From: Flavobacterium ammonificans
Lineage (GTDB): Bacteria; Bacteroidota; Bacteroidia; Flavobacteriales; Flavobacteriaceae
Assembly: GCF_020886115.1 (NCBI RefSeq)
Contig: NZ_AP025185.1
Span: forward strand, 744,001-808,000
Length of the DNA: 64,000 nucleotides
Direction: 5' to 3'
Shown here: piece after piece, positions 48,701 to 54,426 of the stretch
Numbering within the stretch: position 1 is the stretch's first letter
Layout: each line of letters begins with the position of its first letter
The notes under the pieces: model-generated
Told to the model about the DNA's origin: nothing
The model's database searches: none
What the model saw: the letters and a program-made list of their open reading frames with translations, nothing else
Position numbers and translations under genes: made by a program

Positions 48701-51700
48701 ATCGTGATACCGATTCAGATAATGATGGGATATCTGACGCAAATGAAAAAGGTTCGGGAGCGACACCAGTAGATACTGATGGTGATGGATTACCGGATTA
48801 TAGAGACCTAGATTCAGACAACGATGGTATTCCAGATGCAGTTGAGAAAGGCCCAAGTACTACTCCAGTGGATACCGATGGGGATAATATACCAGATTAT
48901 AGAGATTTGGATACTGATAACGATGGCATTCCAGACAACCAAGAAGGAGTAGTCGATACTGATGGCGATACAATTCCAGATTATAGAGATTTGGATTCGG
49001 ATGGAGATGGTGTTTTAGACACTAACGACCAATGCCCATTAGTGGTAGGAACAGCACAAATGAACGGCTGTCCAGCTGATTTTGATGGTGATGGAATTGA
49101 TGATACAGCTGATTTAGATGATGATAACGATGGAATCTTGGATTCAGTAGAAGCGGCAGCTTGTTCACCAACTGATCCAGATTGCGATACTGATGGAGAC
49201 GGCATCCCTAATCGATACGATGCTGATTCAGATAATGACGGTATTAAAGACACCAAAGAAGCGGGAGTTGTAGACGCTAACAACGATGGAAAAGCAGACG
49301 GTGGGGTAGATGCTAATGGAGTACCTAGCTCGACTAATGGAGGCACAACACCACCAAACACAGATGGTGACGGGCAAGCGAATCCATACGACCTAGATTC
49401 AGACGGAGATGGTATTTCAGACTCAGTTGAAAAAGGAGCTAACGGAGCTAGTCCAGTGGATACAGATGGTGATGGAGCACCAGATTATTTGGATTTGGAT
49501 TCGGATAATGACGGTATTCCAGATGCAATTGAAAAAGGAACCGGCTCAAGTATTTTAGATTCAGATGGCGATGGAACACCAGATTATAGAGATTTGGATT
49601 CAGACAATGACGGTATTCTAGACAGTGTAGAAAAAGGAACAACAGCCACTCCAATCGATACCGATGGAGACAATATTCCAGATTACCGTGATCTAGATTC
49701 AGATAACGATGGTATGCCAGATGCAGTAGAAAAAGGAAGTGGCAGTACACCAGTAGATACTGATGGAGACGGCACTCCAGATTATCGCGATACTGATTCG
49801 GATAATGACGGAATTACAGACGCTATCGAAAAAGGGCCTAACGGAGTCACTCCAATAGACACGGATGGCGACGGCACTCCAGATTACAGAGATTTGGATT
49901 CGGATAACGACGGCATTCCTGATGCTACTGAAAAAGGAACTGGAAGTACTCCATTGGATACGGATAATGATGGAACTCCAGATTACCGAGAATTAGATTC
50001 GGATAACGATGGTATTTCAGACTCAGTTGAAAAAGGGACAGGAACTATTCCTTTGGATACCGATAATGATCAAATACCAGATTACCGAGATATAGATTCG
50101 GATAACGATGGGATTCCTGATGCAGTAGAAAAAGGAAGCGGCAGCACACCTGTTGATACTGATGGCGACGGCACTCCAGATTATCTTAATACTGATTCGG
50201 ATAATGACGGTATTCCAGACTCAGTTGAGAAAGGACCAAACGGAGCAAATCCAATTGATACGGATAATGATGGAACCCCAGATTACCGAGATTTGGATTC
50301 GGACAACGACGGTATTTCAGATGCAATAGAGAAAGGACCAAATGGAGCTACACCTGTCGATACAGATTCAGATAATATTCCAGATTACCGAGATGCAGAT
50401 TCTGATGTAGATAATAAACCTGATAATCAGGAAGGATTAACAGATACAGATGGAGATGGTGTTCCTAATTATAGAGATACTGATTCTGATAACGATGGCG
50501 TTTTGGATGTAAATGACCAATGTCCGTATGTGGCAGGAACAGCTATTTTAAATGGTTGTCCGCCAGATTCAGACAGTGACGGAATAACAGATGATATTGA
50601 TTTGGATGATGATAACGATGGTATCCTAGATACAGTGGAGAATGGAATTTGTAGTCCAGCATCAGTTGATTGTGATACTGACGGCGATGGTATTCCAAAC
50701 CGATTGGATCCAGATTCAGACAACGACGGTATCTCTGATGCAAGAGAATCAAATGGAACAGATACTAATGGCGACGGCAAAGTAGATGGCAATGTAGATG
50801 CTAATGGTATTCCACAATCATCTAATGGCGGGGTAACACCTCCAAATACAGATGGAGATGCTAATCCAAATCCATACGATCTAGATTCAGATGGCGATGG
50901 TATTACAGATGCTATTGAAAAAGGAACCAATGGCAATGCACCGGTGGACAGTGATGGTGACGGCACGCAAGATTATTTGGATTTAGATTCGGATAACGAT
51001 GGTATTCCTGATACAATTGAAAAAGGAACAGGAACCAGTATTTTAGATACTGATGGTGATGGAACTCCAGACTATAGAGATGTAGATTCGGATAACGATG
51101 GTATTCCTGATGCAGTAGAGAAAGGACCAAATGGAGCTACTCCAGTAGACACAGATGGAGACGGCATACTTGATTACCGTGATTTGGATTCAGATAACGA
51201 TAGTATCCCAGATGCAGTAGAGAAAGGACCAAATGGAAATAATCCTGTTGATACTGACGGAGATGGTACTCCAGATTATCGAGATGTAGATTCAGACGGT
51301 GATGGAGTAGGTGATTTTGAAGACGATTGCCCGTTAACTATTGGCAGCGTTGTATTAAAAGGTTGCCCAGGAATTGATTCCGATAACGACGGTATTCCAG
51401 ACGCTGTAGATTTAGATGACGACAATGATGGAATCACTGATGTTGTTGAAAATGCAGCTTGTACGCCAACTGCTTCGAATTGCGATACGGATGGCGACGG
51501 AATCATCAATAGTTTGGATTTAGATTCAGATAACGATGGTATTACCGATGCAAGGGAATCTAATGGTATAGACGCGAATGGCGATGGTAGAATAGACGGA
51601 TCAGTTAATGCAAATGGGGTTCCAGTTGCTGCCAATGGCGGAACAACTCCTCCCGATACTGATGGTGATGGAAGACGCAATCCATACGATGTAGATTCTG

Positions 51701-54417
51701 ACAATGATGGCATTTCTGATTCAGTAGAGAAAGGAGCGAATTCAAACGCACCAGTAGATACAGACGGAGACGGAACGCCAGATTACTTGGATTTGGATTC
51801 GGATAACGACGGTATTTCGGATGCCATTGAGAAAGGCCCATCAGCCACTCCAGTTGACACGGACGGCGACGGAACGCTAGATTACAGAGATTTAGATTCT
51901 GATAACGACGGTATTTCGGATGCCATTGAGAAAGGCCCGTCAGCCACTCCAGTTGACACGGACGGCGACGGAACGCTAGATTACAGAGATTTAGATTCTG
52001 ATAACGACGGTATTTCAGATGCGATTGAGAAAGGCCCAACAGCCACTCCAGTTGATACTGATAATGATGGAACACCAGATTATAGAGATTTAGATTCAGA
52101 TAACGATGGTATTTCTGATGCGATTGAGAAAGGTCCAACAGCCACTCCAGTTGATACTGATAATGACGGCACTCCAGATTATAGAGACTTAGATTCAGAC
52201 AATGACGGCATTTCAGATGCCATTGAGAAAGGCCCATCAGCCACTCCAGTTGACACTGATAATGATGGCACACCAGATTACAGAGATTTAGATTCAGACG
52301 GTGACGGTATTCCAGATTCAGTGGAAGACAGCGGTTGTACAGGAACAGCACCATGTACACCAACCGATACAGATGGTGACGGCGTACCAAACTACTTGGA
52401 TTTAGATTCAGACGGTGACGGTATTCCAGATACAATTGAGAAAGGACCAAACGGTGCCACTCCAGTTGACACGGACGGCGATGGAACACCAGATTATTTA
52501 GACACGGATAGTGATAGTGACGGTATTCCAGACTCAGTAGAGAAAGGACCAAACGGAGCATCACCAGTTGACACGGACGGAAATGGAACTCCAGATTATC
52601 AAGATTTAGATTCTGATAACGATGGTATTCCAGACGCAGTAGAGAAAGGGCCAAATGGAGCCACTCCAGTAGACACTGATAATGATGGTATTCCAGATTA
52701 CAGAGATTTGGATTCAGACAACGACGGAATTCCAGACGCAGTAGAGAAAGGACCAAATGGAGCCACTTCAGTAGACACTGATAATGATGGTATTCCAGAT
52801 TACAGAGATTTGGATTCAGACAACGACGGAATTCCAGACTCAGTAGAAAAAGGACCAAATGGAGCTACACCAGTTGACACGGACGGAGATGGAACACCAG
52901 ATTACTTGGATTTAGATTCAGATAACGACGGTATTCCAGACGCAGTAGAAAAAGGACCAAATGGTGCCATTCCAATTGACACGAATGGCGACGGCACACC
53001 GGATTATTTAGATTTAGATTCGGATAACGACGGTATTCCAGACGCAGTAGAGAAAGGACCAAACGGATCAACACCAGTTGACACGGATGGCGACGGAACA
53101 CCAGATTACTTAGACACGGATAGTGACGGTGACGGTATTCCAGACTCAGTAGAGGACAGCGGATGTACAGGAACAGCTCCATATACACCAACCGATACAG
53201 ATGGTGATGGAACACCAAACTATTTGGATGCAGATTCAGACGGTGATGGTATTCCAGATACAATTGAGAAAGGACCAAACGGAGCCACTCCAGTTGACAC
53301 GGATGGTGACGGAACACCAGATTATAAAGACTTAGATTCTGATAACGACGGAATCCTAGACTCAGTAGAAAAAGGACCAAATGGAGCTACACCAGTTGAC
53401 ACGGATGGCGACGGAACGCCAGATTATTTAGATTTAGATTCAGATGGTGACGGTATTCCAGATGCAGTGGAGAAAGGACCAAACGGTGCTACTCCAATTG
53501 ACACGGACGGCGACGGAACACCAGATTATAGAGACTTAGATTCGGATAACGACGGTATTCCAGACGCAGTAGAAAAAGGACCAAACGGAGCTACTCCAAT
53601 TGACACGGACGGTGATGGCACACCTGATTATTTAGATTTAGATTCGGACAATGATGGTATTCCAGACGCAGTAGAAAAAGGACTAAACGGTGCAACACCA
53701 GTTGACACTGACAACGATGGTACACCAGATTACTTGGATTTAGATTCTGATAACGACAGCATTCCTGATGCAGACGAAAAAGGCCCCGATGGAACTAATC
53801 CAATAGATACAGACGGTGATGGCGTTCCAGATTACAGAGATTTACCTAATGTAAATTTAAATCCAGATACCGATGGTGATGGCGTTACAGATTCGCAAGA
53901 GTTAATCGACGGCACAGATCCTACGGATCCATGTTCATCAAACCCTCAAAGCATTACCGTACCATTGAGTCAATTGTTTTTAGATGGCGATTGTGATGGT
54001 GATGGATTAAGCAATGGCGAGGAATTGGGATTAAATCCAATGTTACCAACGGATGTGGATAATAACGGAACGCCAGATTATTTGGAGTTTAACAACCACA
54101 GCCAGAGCGAGGACGATTTGGAGATATTCAATTCGATGACAACAAACGGTGATGGGCTTAACGATGTATTTGTAATTAGAGGCATTGAGAACTATCCGGA
54201 TAATAACTTATACATCTATAACCGTTGGGGAGTAGAGGTGTATAATGTAGAGGGTTATGGTCAAGATGACAAATACTTTAGAGGTTTGTCAGAAGGGCGT
54301 AATACGATCTCACAATCGGCAGAATTACCTAAGGGCACTTACTATTTTATATTACGATATAAAAACAAGCAAGGGGTAGATAAGCAACGTTCAGGGTATT
54401 TATATATAACAAAATAA
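30790..54417 (+). CDS. Giant T9SS-secreted repeat adhesin (7,875 codons)
   Basis: One uninterrupted frame encoding a giant extracellular protein. Order by residue: a basic lead segment with a signal peptide at about 79-123 (VVVLGFLFGSSTSTNAQ); beta-sandwich (125-330); discoidin-like domain (337-501); LamG/DUF8202-like region (503-897); about ten variable binding modules separated by TSP3 linkers (900-3,960), one of them an RCC1-like propeller (about 1,207-1,611); Ig-like domain (about 4,001-4,107); eight cadherin-like repeats (4,111-4,984); a 48-unit acidic TSP3 array (5,331-7,684); and a type B gliding-motility-associated sorting domain (7,771-7,875, VFVIRGIENYP, LYIYNRWG, GTYYFILRY). Asp-rich DxDxDG motifs imply calcium binding. 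The true start may be an ATG at 30973, 31021 or 31024, since the signal peptide is far from codon 1. The next two genes encode likely export partners. Confidence 0.93.
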   Translation: MRESIQRMSIHPVKRKATLSKTVQVFHPTINTDLTASVQQQCKSTADSKATINHSQSTDSIMTTLYRFTMTQFIYRIMMRLSTIFQFKQKSSSTTTYNSFHHAMISVVVLGFLFGSSTSTNAQITNLKLSTDPITYTEISGGTNLVAGGSAIGAASSVTPIGFDFVFQGNTYSNFSVNAAGLLKLGTVAVTTESANNASSTTNTPKLYAWWDATATVAAANGGGVTFALSGSAPNRVLTVQWRVAYTTNASAGFSYQVKLYETTNVIEYLYGAIPPSGTLSASVGLGNFGANEYQSIYTFNHIPSATLNYNANTFFPGAGNGIKYIFTPNLAVVTPANVANKPSFWLKADGALNATRTFLNVPANRRTATSELNASWVAANSVLNATNAWIPNAAQGASATPTGNNQLGALTLDLGSVQTIHGVATLGAGANAFHVKDYVVRVSTDNVTYTDLGLFMGNELNTALRFADFDTPISCRYVRIIPSGFEGNRALRVDVYTKTPVAIANNSKVAVWEETSGNQWHAFQNNVAPQPTFNTNQINFNPAVNFTNNPGTSLNIPDLANIRQSYWVAQDATAEGNTYFHVLFGNETNLYGAATTPNFHGGTAGAVQFTATMSAAQGGWRKDGTLGSAASLYDFGPQGKPNLMTSFALQDNAPFSAQSISFQAGQARSWRGPIAEIITFQNQFSTNQQEIVETYLGIKYGITLGHDYITPNGTIVWNRTANTTYHNNVFGIGRSDSQGLHQRQSFSTNFTGKFITIGNNSVIGVTNAATVGNNLTTDNTYLIIGDDNANLLYSETLTGDYYPLLRKWRVSNTGITAATKISVPAFGNSAVNALPNSGFEKFDAETVYLVFDADGDGNFANATFSAMTKVGTGANATWEINRVLPNNAVIGFAVKQNLRDTDIDGVLDINDLDDDNDGILDSQEQVSCAPYGVNLENVTFNGVSVINKTINSITTNNNGWNSAYSTQNFSLPLSLKFNRNTTEGSFMFGLLPAAAAQTPTNWNDNGAKFYIAATQGYGYFNGVAWSFNHGAVTGNEEYSIDISATGYVTVKINGVQKQAYQGVNSAYKLAISASTTSALISNIRLTNAANPEKTICLDRDTDGDGIPNRLDLDSDGDGCSDAFEAGTTTNRTVDFAHPTTGVGTNGFSNSLEATPDNGIYNGTYNSLHVIDNNIKGCIDSDGDNSSDVIDLDDDNDGVLDDEECDAPSFSSWTDEARFKTKIMSSAFHGTLFRSKSGKYYVAGQYAKPDGNDQVTPTLVTPANGYNYTGEIIDMAAVGSNSCYVLATTDGIWVWGYLNTNFVLPGTTNTAGSPFQKVALPSEIDPKNIKSISASTNNFMILLQDGSVYTYAMTFPSLNGAGLTVATKGFTKVLVAPNTPLANIDQIEATSAGSFAADVANNKIYTWGDQVYLGNGSAASNRNFATEMTNPLPSGTGIAMIDATYNASMTYLVLGTDKKVYAMGSGSAGILGQNSVANSTTWVNVRGRNGIGILENIEYLSAQNSTDLYTSASVITNTGQPLSWGDAGGANMIGLGNTNALVPALPNGISETEFIYVIENGGHVTPMLNDKGEIGNVGHNVSGAFGDGSTQNRAVYIFNPFERGTDFSDNIAATCNPDIDKDGIINRLDLDTDGDGCSDAKEAGVSGTLISGTLVNRVNGSITNTTVTNAIAQGSYGANGLADGVETSANSGAINYVSTYVDFAKSATMNVCADSDNDGVPDILDIDDDNDGVLDATESPDCYLPATFFASGNRQASFTISSEIPRVSPNNQPKNLIDGDGTTIAIGFVNSSSIVNKELYKITFNYPVPLSQLTLRFADGNSHFNSGAIVKVQGSNDNTAWTDLNTGTTFNTLTDNTIVAPFWTAATSNEVFTITQNQARYKYYRLYGTAGSVNANGYATEFYFTTASSYEPSFYPKATCTATDTDGDGIANNLDLDSDGDGCPDAKEAGIIGTLAPAEIINLVNGTRTATPNVAGAVASGPYGANGFANGVETAAESAVYNGTFVYKYALSTKYNGCLDTDNDGVANLFDLDDDNDGILDAQECAPFDPNNVNYSPRSFAVTNGASASQTFPAAPNGLVVNVWTLDNSFNVRINGTYLTTPNELEYWSPANTNAIVEFLDGTSHPSIWTITGNQAQPIIRIYIDELGDVKLYGSRTTNGPLEEMRLRNGSFNNITLNTNAPNTFQIGQLVVAQTFITGDYGVINKNCDFDNDGIPNQLDLDSDGDGCSDAKEAGVSGTLNPGSIVNLTAGSTSTTTTTANVANTIANGPYGTNGFADALETSGNGNYTGVYTYYFAASSGLNACLDSDNDGVIDLSDIDDDNDGVLDAVESPTCFSTNQEASLPISLTSELLIHSTNSIINAIDNNATTYSAFSNGQNWVGKELFRITPSVVGPIAISGVQMELFNWALSGSPTSTFKLQGSLDNGTTWADLSAAVSSTASTGLFTVSNTLNPTVKYTLFRIVGVAGTCSYGGVYELRLVLPTTYQASLYPKSSCTNDTDGDTIPNYLDLDSDGDGCPDAREASVIGTLTTGTVINRPAGATTNTTTANVANAVAAGPYGLNGFANGLEVTSENGVYNGTYTYNFATNASINACIDTDNDGIGDIIDLDDDNDGILDATELVCTQQLTAKAGVLVTRPSTINYSFNGNTLANLVDGVDANTIVNHTPTGTLNNSPWLIFEFPTPRALSYLEIGHFSGQTLFATTSTYKIQGSTDNNNWTDVTGTLTYNNVATSTSGGLSTNNSNIASFPSNTTAYKFYRIFGIAATTGGGWATEVYFRENVCSWDLDNDGIINSLDLDSDGDGCPDAREAGVIGTLTTGTIINRTAGTSTNTTTAGVANAVAAGPYGLNGFANGLELTSENGIYNGTYTYNLATNANLNACIDTDSDGIGDIIDLDDDNDGVLDTEEFNCTPARMNKTGITVSSTVTWGFNGATTLANMVDNAEAIVAYSDSEFLNQTILQFNLPTARILSQIEIGNQAGNNPLGTTGTYRMQAWDGTEWIDLTANQTFGTPTAPINAANNSYKFNMPSNYTAYTRYRIFGTSNRGTVSGWIQEAYFTERICLLDIDGDGVPNHLDLDADGDGCADAIEAGSSTTATSTSNFPASAGNDTNRNGLLNNYEGGTAGTINYTSTYTSFALSNTINACTDTDGDGITDVRDLDDDNDGILDSIECPLTQLNTNESNGTFGTEATPRNTSNTNVTGGYVYSGTNSGAAQYAVINQGTPYHPAAEFWRYSGRTTGTATDAYLAVNGSTTVGTFYRESISLQAGARYRISFWHQAASANNDYQLAAEVLSASNAVIATANSGPQNSLGWKLASIDFTSATNQTVSFIIKNVSTNSSGNDFSIDDISITAIGCPDSDLDGTPNHLDLDSDGDGCSDALEGGATNVTTANYKFTSTAGTNGFADELETSPGSGVFSRTYSYNFALSNTINACTDSDNDGVRDILDLDDDNDGILDSVEMGCDQGVNITGTNGGVRAENTAPPGWTSSVSSPDIANAAGHVYGTWNVGCVGTAPLPPNGHLTWMSFFSNTQEAFKTTLNNLIPGRSYSLTVFYGRFAALGVGLGQVTVKLGTTVIDQYTPTVGCGWETRTITFTAAASSQELQFQNTGPTSATWNTNISISANAILPVCTDIDTDNDGISNRLDTDSDGDGCFDAVEAKTTYNAGSGIVSTAKLTTSTIPGTVGDNGFVNGLETAAGSGIYNGTYLYSRATDPNIKSCIDTDFDGLPDFEDVDDDNDGILDSNECVSALSQNFPTSGGNTNTLTGWTVGGTYAGSGSWTSATGRINLNTNGLEFRRDASTTSTITRTITNLPANSEITLGNLYWFNTNAADNSVVATLNVKLNGVTYATIKTGSANTALPSITVSNGATTNLSSLPSTSANTASAKSNVILKLPNPTIASASLIIEFIASSSAGEVDDIGFASISINSCDADTDGDGIPNSQDLDSDNDGCSDANEYYNSATAQGTDGNSYFGTGNPPAINANGSVTAASYSGTYTNAAVAGSASVITAQPVDAGVSPGATVSFTATVTAGSAPVAYQWKLSTDGGTTWANVTNTAPYSGATTTSLTVSNITMSMKGYSYKLVITQANYVCGTVVSNPAKIEIVPFVSIVDDAVTAAEDTVVSGNVLTNDKGSGNTALTVNRFKIGATTYNAGDTATIAGVGTIRVNSDGTFTFTPQLNYIGTVPAIEYTATDTVGASDSGTLSIVITPTNDPPGATDELVNVTEDIPFTGDVLSNDTDAEGNSLVVSTFSTTINNVIVTFNAGVSAAIPGVGTIVVNANGSFTFTPALNYIGIVPDVDYTISDGNGGSDTAKLSIVITPVNDAPLAADDIVTGSQGTTLTGSVRTNDSDLEGNNLTVTGFTVVGVAGTPVIGTPFSIPGVGSLTINPDGTYTFVPLSTFTGQAPLITYTLSDGNSTDTAVLDIYVAPVNQTPIARPDAKTINEDTTATGNVLSDGTPDSDPDANTVLKVTQYSFTIGSTVYTYPAGTTTSIPGVGVIVVNADGTYTFTPNSNYNGVVPVITYTITDDNNLAATGATVSSTLTITITPVNDNPITVNDDNKVTPEDTPISGNVLTNDSDPEGTAITVTQFTINGTNYPAGTSATITGVGTLIVNTNGSFTFTPAANYSGAVPTVTYTARDADGGTGTATLKLAVTPVNDAPVAVDDTVSTPENTAATGNVVTNDTDVEGNTKSVTSFTINGITYQVGTIVTIPNIGTLILNADGTYTFTPAPNTSGAVPVITYTLSDGNGGTDTADLNITVAAVNDAPVVVNESLSTNEDSPLTGNVLANDTDPENNTLTITRFTVAGQSYTAGLTATIDGVGTIRVNTDGTFTFTPVANYNGSVPVIGYTVSDGQSPALTTDGSLSINVNPVNDAPTARPDTASATINTAATGNVVDNDSDIEGSALTVTQFVLTINSVVTTFNAGDTATIPGVGTLVINADGTYTFTPATDYLGPVPVATYTVSDGTATATAALTLSITAPDTDGDGVYDFKETADGTDPNNFCDYKPTSVMGTRTGAWNLADCDGDGTRNGTDTAPLDPCIHAVNAQPDRTNALWQAADCDQDGETNGFEDANGTNYNNACSFTTAPTASSSVYSTWSLLDCDNDGLTNASEITGGTNPLNSDTDGDGNPDNTDTRKTTPTAINDTANGSVGVASVVNVLANDDYLPNDGNTITRVGGTATGTVSFNPVTGQMTYTPTNAEGGTAVTIIYEVCQGSVCATATVTITVAINDADGDGVSDNIEASDNTNPNDGCNYLPSSQISANTSLAWRAADCDGDGTPNGTDNQPLNPCVGGAAIPNTSNAIWQAADCDSDGIPNGTEGLIDTDGDGTPNYLDVDSDNDNIPDAVEKGSGNTLLDTDGDGTPDYRDLDSDNDGILDSIEDTGCSGTTPCTPTDTDGDNIPDYRDLDSDADGISDAIEKGPGSTPLDTDGDGTPDFQEIDSDGDGISDAIEKGSGATPIDTDSDGTPDYRDTDSDNDGISDAIEKGPGSTPIDTDGDNIPDYLDRDSDADGILDAIEKGPGATPIDTDGDNIPDFLDTDSDNDGISDAIEKGPGSGNTPLDTDADGIPDYRDTDSDNDGILDSVEKGSGSTVVDTDSDGTPDYRDLDSDGDGKPDAQEGNIDTDGDTIPNYQDLDSDDDGVLDAVDQCPLVAGTAASNGCPPDFDGDGLIDTVDLDDDNDGILDTVEAAACLPASPNCDTDGDGIPNRLDSDSDNDGISDVKEAGGTDSDNDGRVDGGVDADGVPTSANGGLTPPNTDGTGGTNPYDIDSDGDGIPDAIEKGANGNAPVDTDGDNIPDYLDLDSDGDGISDAIEKGPNGTTPIDTDGDGIADYKDLDSDNDGISDAIEKGPGTTPVDTDGDGTPDYRDTDSDNDGMSDTIEKGPTATPVDTDSDGTPDYRDLDSDNDGISDAIEKGPGTTPVDTDGDNIPDYRDLDSDGDGISDAIEKGPGATPVDTDGDGIPDYRDTDSDNDGISDANEKGSGATPVDTDGDGLPDYRDLDSDNDGIPDAVEKGPSTTPVDTDGDNIPDYRDLDTDNDGIPDNQEGVVDTDGDTIPDYRDLDSDGDGVLDTNDQCPLVVGTAQMNGCPADFDGDGIDDTADLDDDNDGILDSVEAAACSPTDPDCDTDGDGIPNRYDADSDNDGIKDTKEAGVVDANNDGKADGGVDANGVPSSTNGGTTPPNTDGDGQANPYDLDSDGDGISDSVEKGANGASPVDTDGDGAPDYLDLDSDNDGIPDAIEKGTGSSILDSDGDGTPDYRDLDSDNDGILDSVEKGTTATPIDTDGDNIPDYRDLDSDNDGMPDAVEKGSGSTPVDTDGDGTPDYRDTDSDNDGITDAIEKGPNGVTPIDTDGDGTPDYRDLDSDNDGIPDATEKGTGSTPLDTDNDGTPDYRELDSDNDGISDSVEKGTGTIPLDTDNDQIPDYRDIDSDNDGIPDAVEKGSGSTPVDTDGDGTPDYLNTDSDNDGIPDSVEKGPNGANPIDTDNDGTPDYRDLDSDNDGISDAIEKGPNGATPVDTDSDNIPDYRDADSDVDNKPDNQEGLTDTDGDGVPNYRDTDSDNDGVLDVNDQCPYVAGTAILNGCPPDSDSDGITDDIDLDDDNDGILDTVENGICSPASVDCDTDGDGIPNRLDPDSDNDGISDARESNGTDTNGDGKVDGNVDANGIPQSSNGGVTPPNTDGDANPNPYDLDSDGDGITDAIEKGTNGNAPVDSDGDGTQDYLDLDSDNDGIPDTIEKGTGTSILDTDGDGTPDYRDVDSDNDGIPDAVEKGPNGATPVDTDGDGILDYRDLDSDNDSIPDAVEKGPNGNNPVDTDGDGTPDYRDVDSDGDGVGDFEDDCPLTIGSVVLKGCPGIDSDNDGIPDAVDLDDDNDGITDVVENAACTPTASNCDTDGDGIINSLDLDSDNDGITDARESNGIDANGDGRIDGSVNANGVPVAANGGTTPPDTDGDGRRNPYDVDSDNDGISDSVEKGANSNAPVDTDGDGTPDYLDLDSDNDGISDAIEKGPSATPVDTDGDGTLDYRDLDSDNDGISDAIEKGPSATPVDTDGDGTLDYRDLDSDNDGISDAIEKGPTATPVDTDNDGTPDYRDLDSDNDGISDAIEKGPTATPVDTDNDGTPDYRDLDSDNDGISDAIEKGPSATPVDTDNDGTPDYRDLDSDGDGIPDSVEDSGCTGTAPCTPTDTDGDGVPNYLDLDSDGDGIPDTIEKGPNGATPVDTDGDGTPDYLDTDSDSDGIPDSVEKGPNGASPVDTDGNGTPDYQDLDSDNDGIPDAVEKGPNGATPVDTDNDGIPDYRDLDSDNDGIPDAVEKGPNGATSVDTDNDGIPDYRDLDSDNDGIPDSVEKGPNGATPVDTDGDGTPDYLDLDSDNDGIPDAVEKGPNGAIPIDTNGDGTPDYLDLDSDNDGIPDAVEKGPNGSTPVDTDGDGTPDYLDTDSDGDGIPDSVEDSGCTGTAPYTPTDTDGDGTPNYLDADSDGDGIPDTIEKGPNGATPVDTDGDGTPDYKDLDSDNDGILDSVEKGPNGATPVDTDGDGTPDYLDLDSDGDGIPDAVEKGPNGATPIDTDGDGTPDYRDLDSDNDGIPDAVEKGPNGATPIDTDGDGTPDYLDLDSDNDGIPDAVEKGLNGATPVDTDNDGTPDYLDLDSDNDSIPDADEKGPDGTNPIDTDGDGVPDYRDLPNVNLNPDTDGDGVTDSQELIDGTDPTDPCSSNPQSITVPLSQLFLDGDCDGDGLSNGEELGLNPMLPTDVDNNGTPDYLEFNNHSQSEDDLEIFNSMTTNGDGLNDVFVIRGIENYPDNNLYIYNRWGVEVYNVEGYGQDDKYFRGLSEGRNTISQSAELPKGTYYFILRYKNKQGVDKQRSGYLYITK
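33490..42660 (+). repeat. Linker-plus-variable-module array within the adhesin gene
   Basis: A constant linker recurs about ten times: DSDGDGCxDAxEAG, then NGFANGLET, YNGTYTY, ACIDTDNDG and DLDDDNDGILD. Between linkers lie different domains of 450-1,250 bp, including discoidin-like modules (36,000-36,550; 37,790-38,280), an RCC1-like propeller (34,410-35,620), a CBM-like module (40,310-40,860) and others. The linkers at about 38,290-38,660 and 39,150-39,520 are nearly identical at DNA level. Confidence 0.8.
43120..45745 (+). repeat. Eight tandem cadherin-like/VCBS-type repeats in the adhesin gene
   Basis: Eight units of about 105-115 residues with the pattern EDT-x-x-x-GNVLTNDTD, GVGTIxVNxDGTFTFTP, NYxGxVPxIxYTxSDG and VNDAP. 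Such units typically form calcium-rigidified stalks. A ninth, different unit (NVLANDDYLPNDGN) lies at about 46,230-46,495. Confidence 0.88.
46785..53840 (+). repeat. About 48-unit TSP3-like DNA/protein tandem array
   Basis: Units of about 33-34 residues (99-102 bp) with consensus DTDGDGTPDYRDLDSDNDG, then IPDAxEKGPxxTPV. I count about 48 EKG units by eye. They are grouped into superrepeats delimited by DQCP...GCP blocks (about 47,740, 49,025, 50,510 and 51,325) and by EDSGCTGTAPCTPTD blocks (46,945, 52,320, 53,150). Neighbouring units are almost identical at DNA level towards the 3' end. Each unit supplies DxDxDG calcium loops. Confidence 0.9.
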
Positions 54418-54426
54418 TAGTAAAAG

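Noticed and set aside
51605-52858. 417-codon open frame on the minus strand
   Set aside because: It is an out-of-phase shadow of the TSP3 repeats, of low complexity (Leu, His, Tyr, Arg), with no promoter. The + strand frame is continuous and has recognisable domains.
46785-53840. CRISPR-like regular spacing of about 100 bp
   Set aside because: The repeats are in-frame coding TSP3 units. There are no unique spacers of uniform length and no cas genes.
30790-54417. Assembly artefact or frameshifted gene fusion
   Set aside because: The frame is open over the whole length with consistent domain order, one signal peptide near the start and one sorting domain at the end. Collapse or expansion of the repeat number still cannot be excluded.
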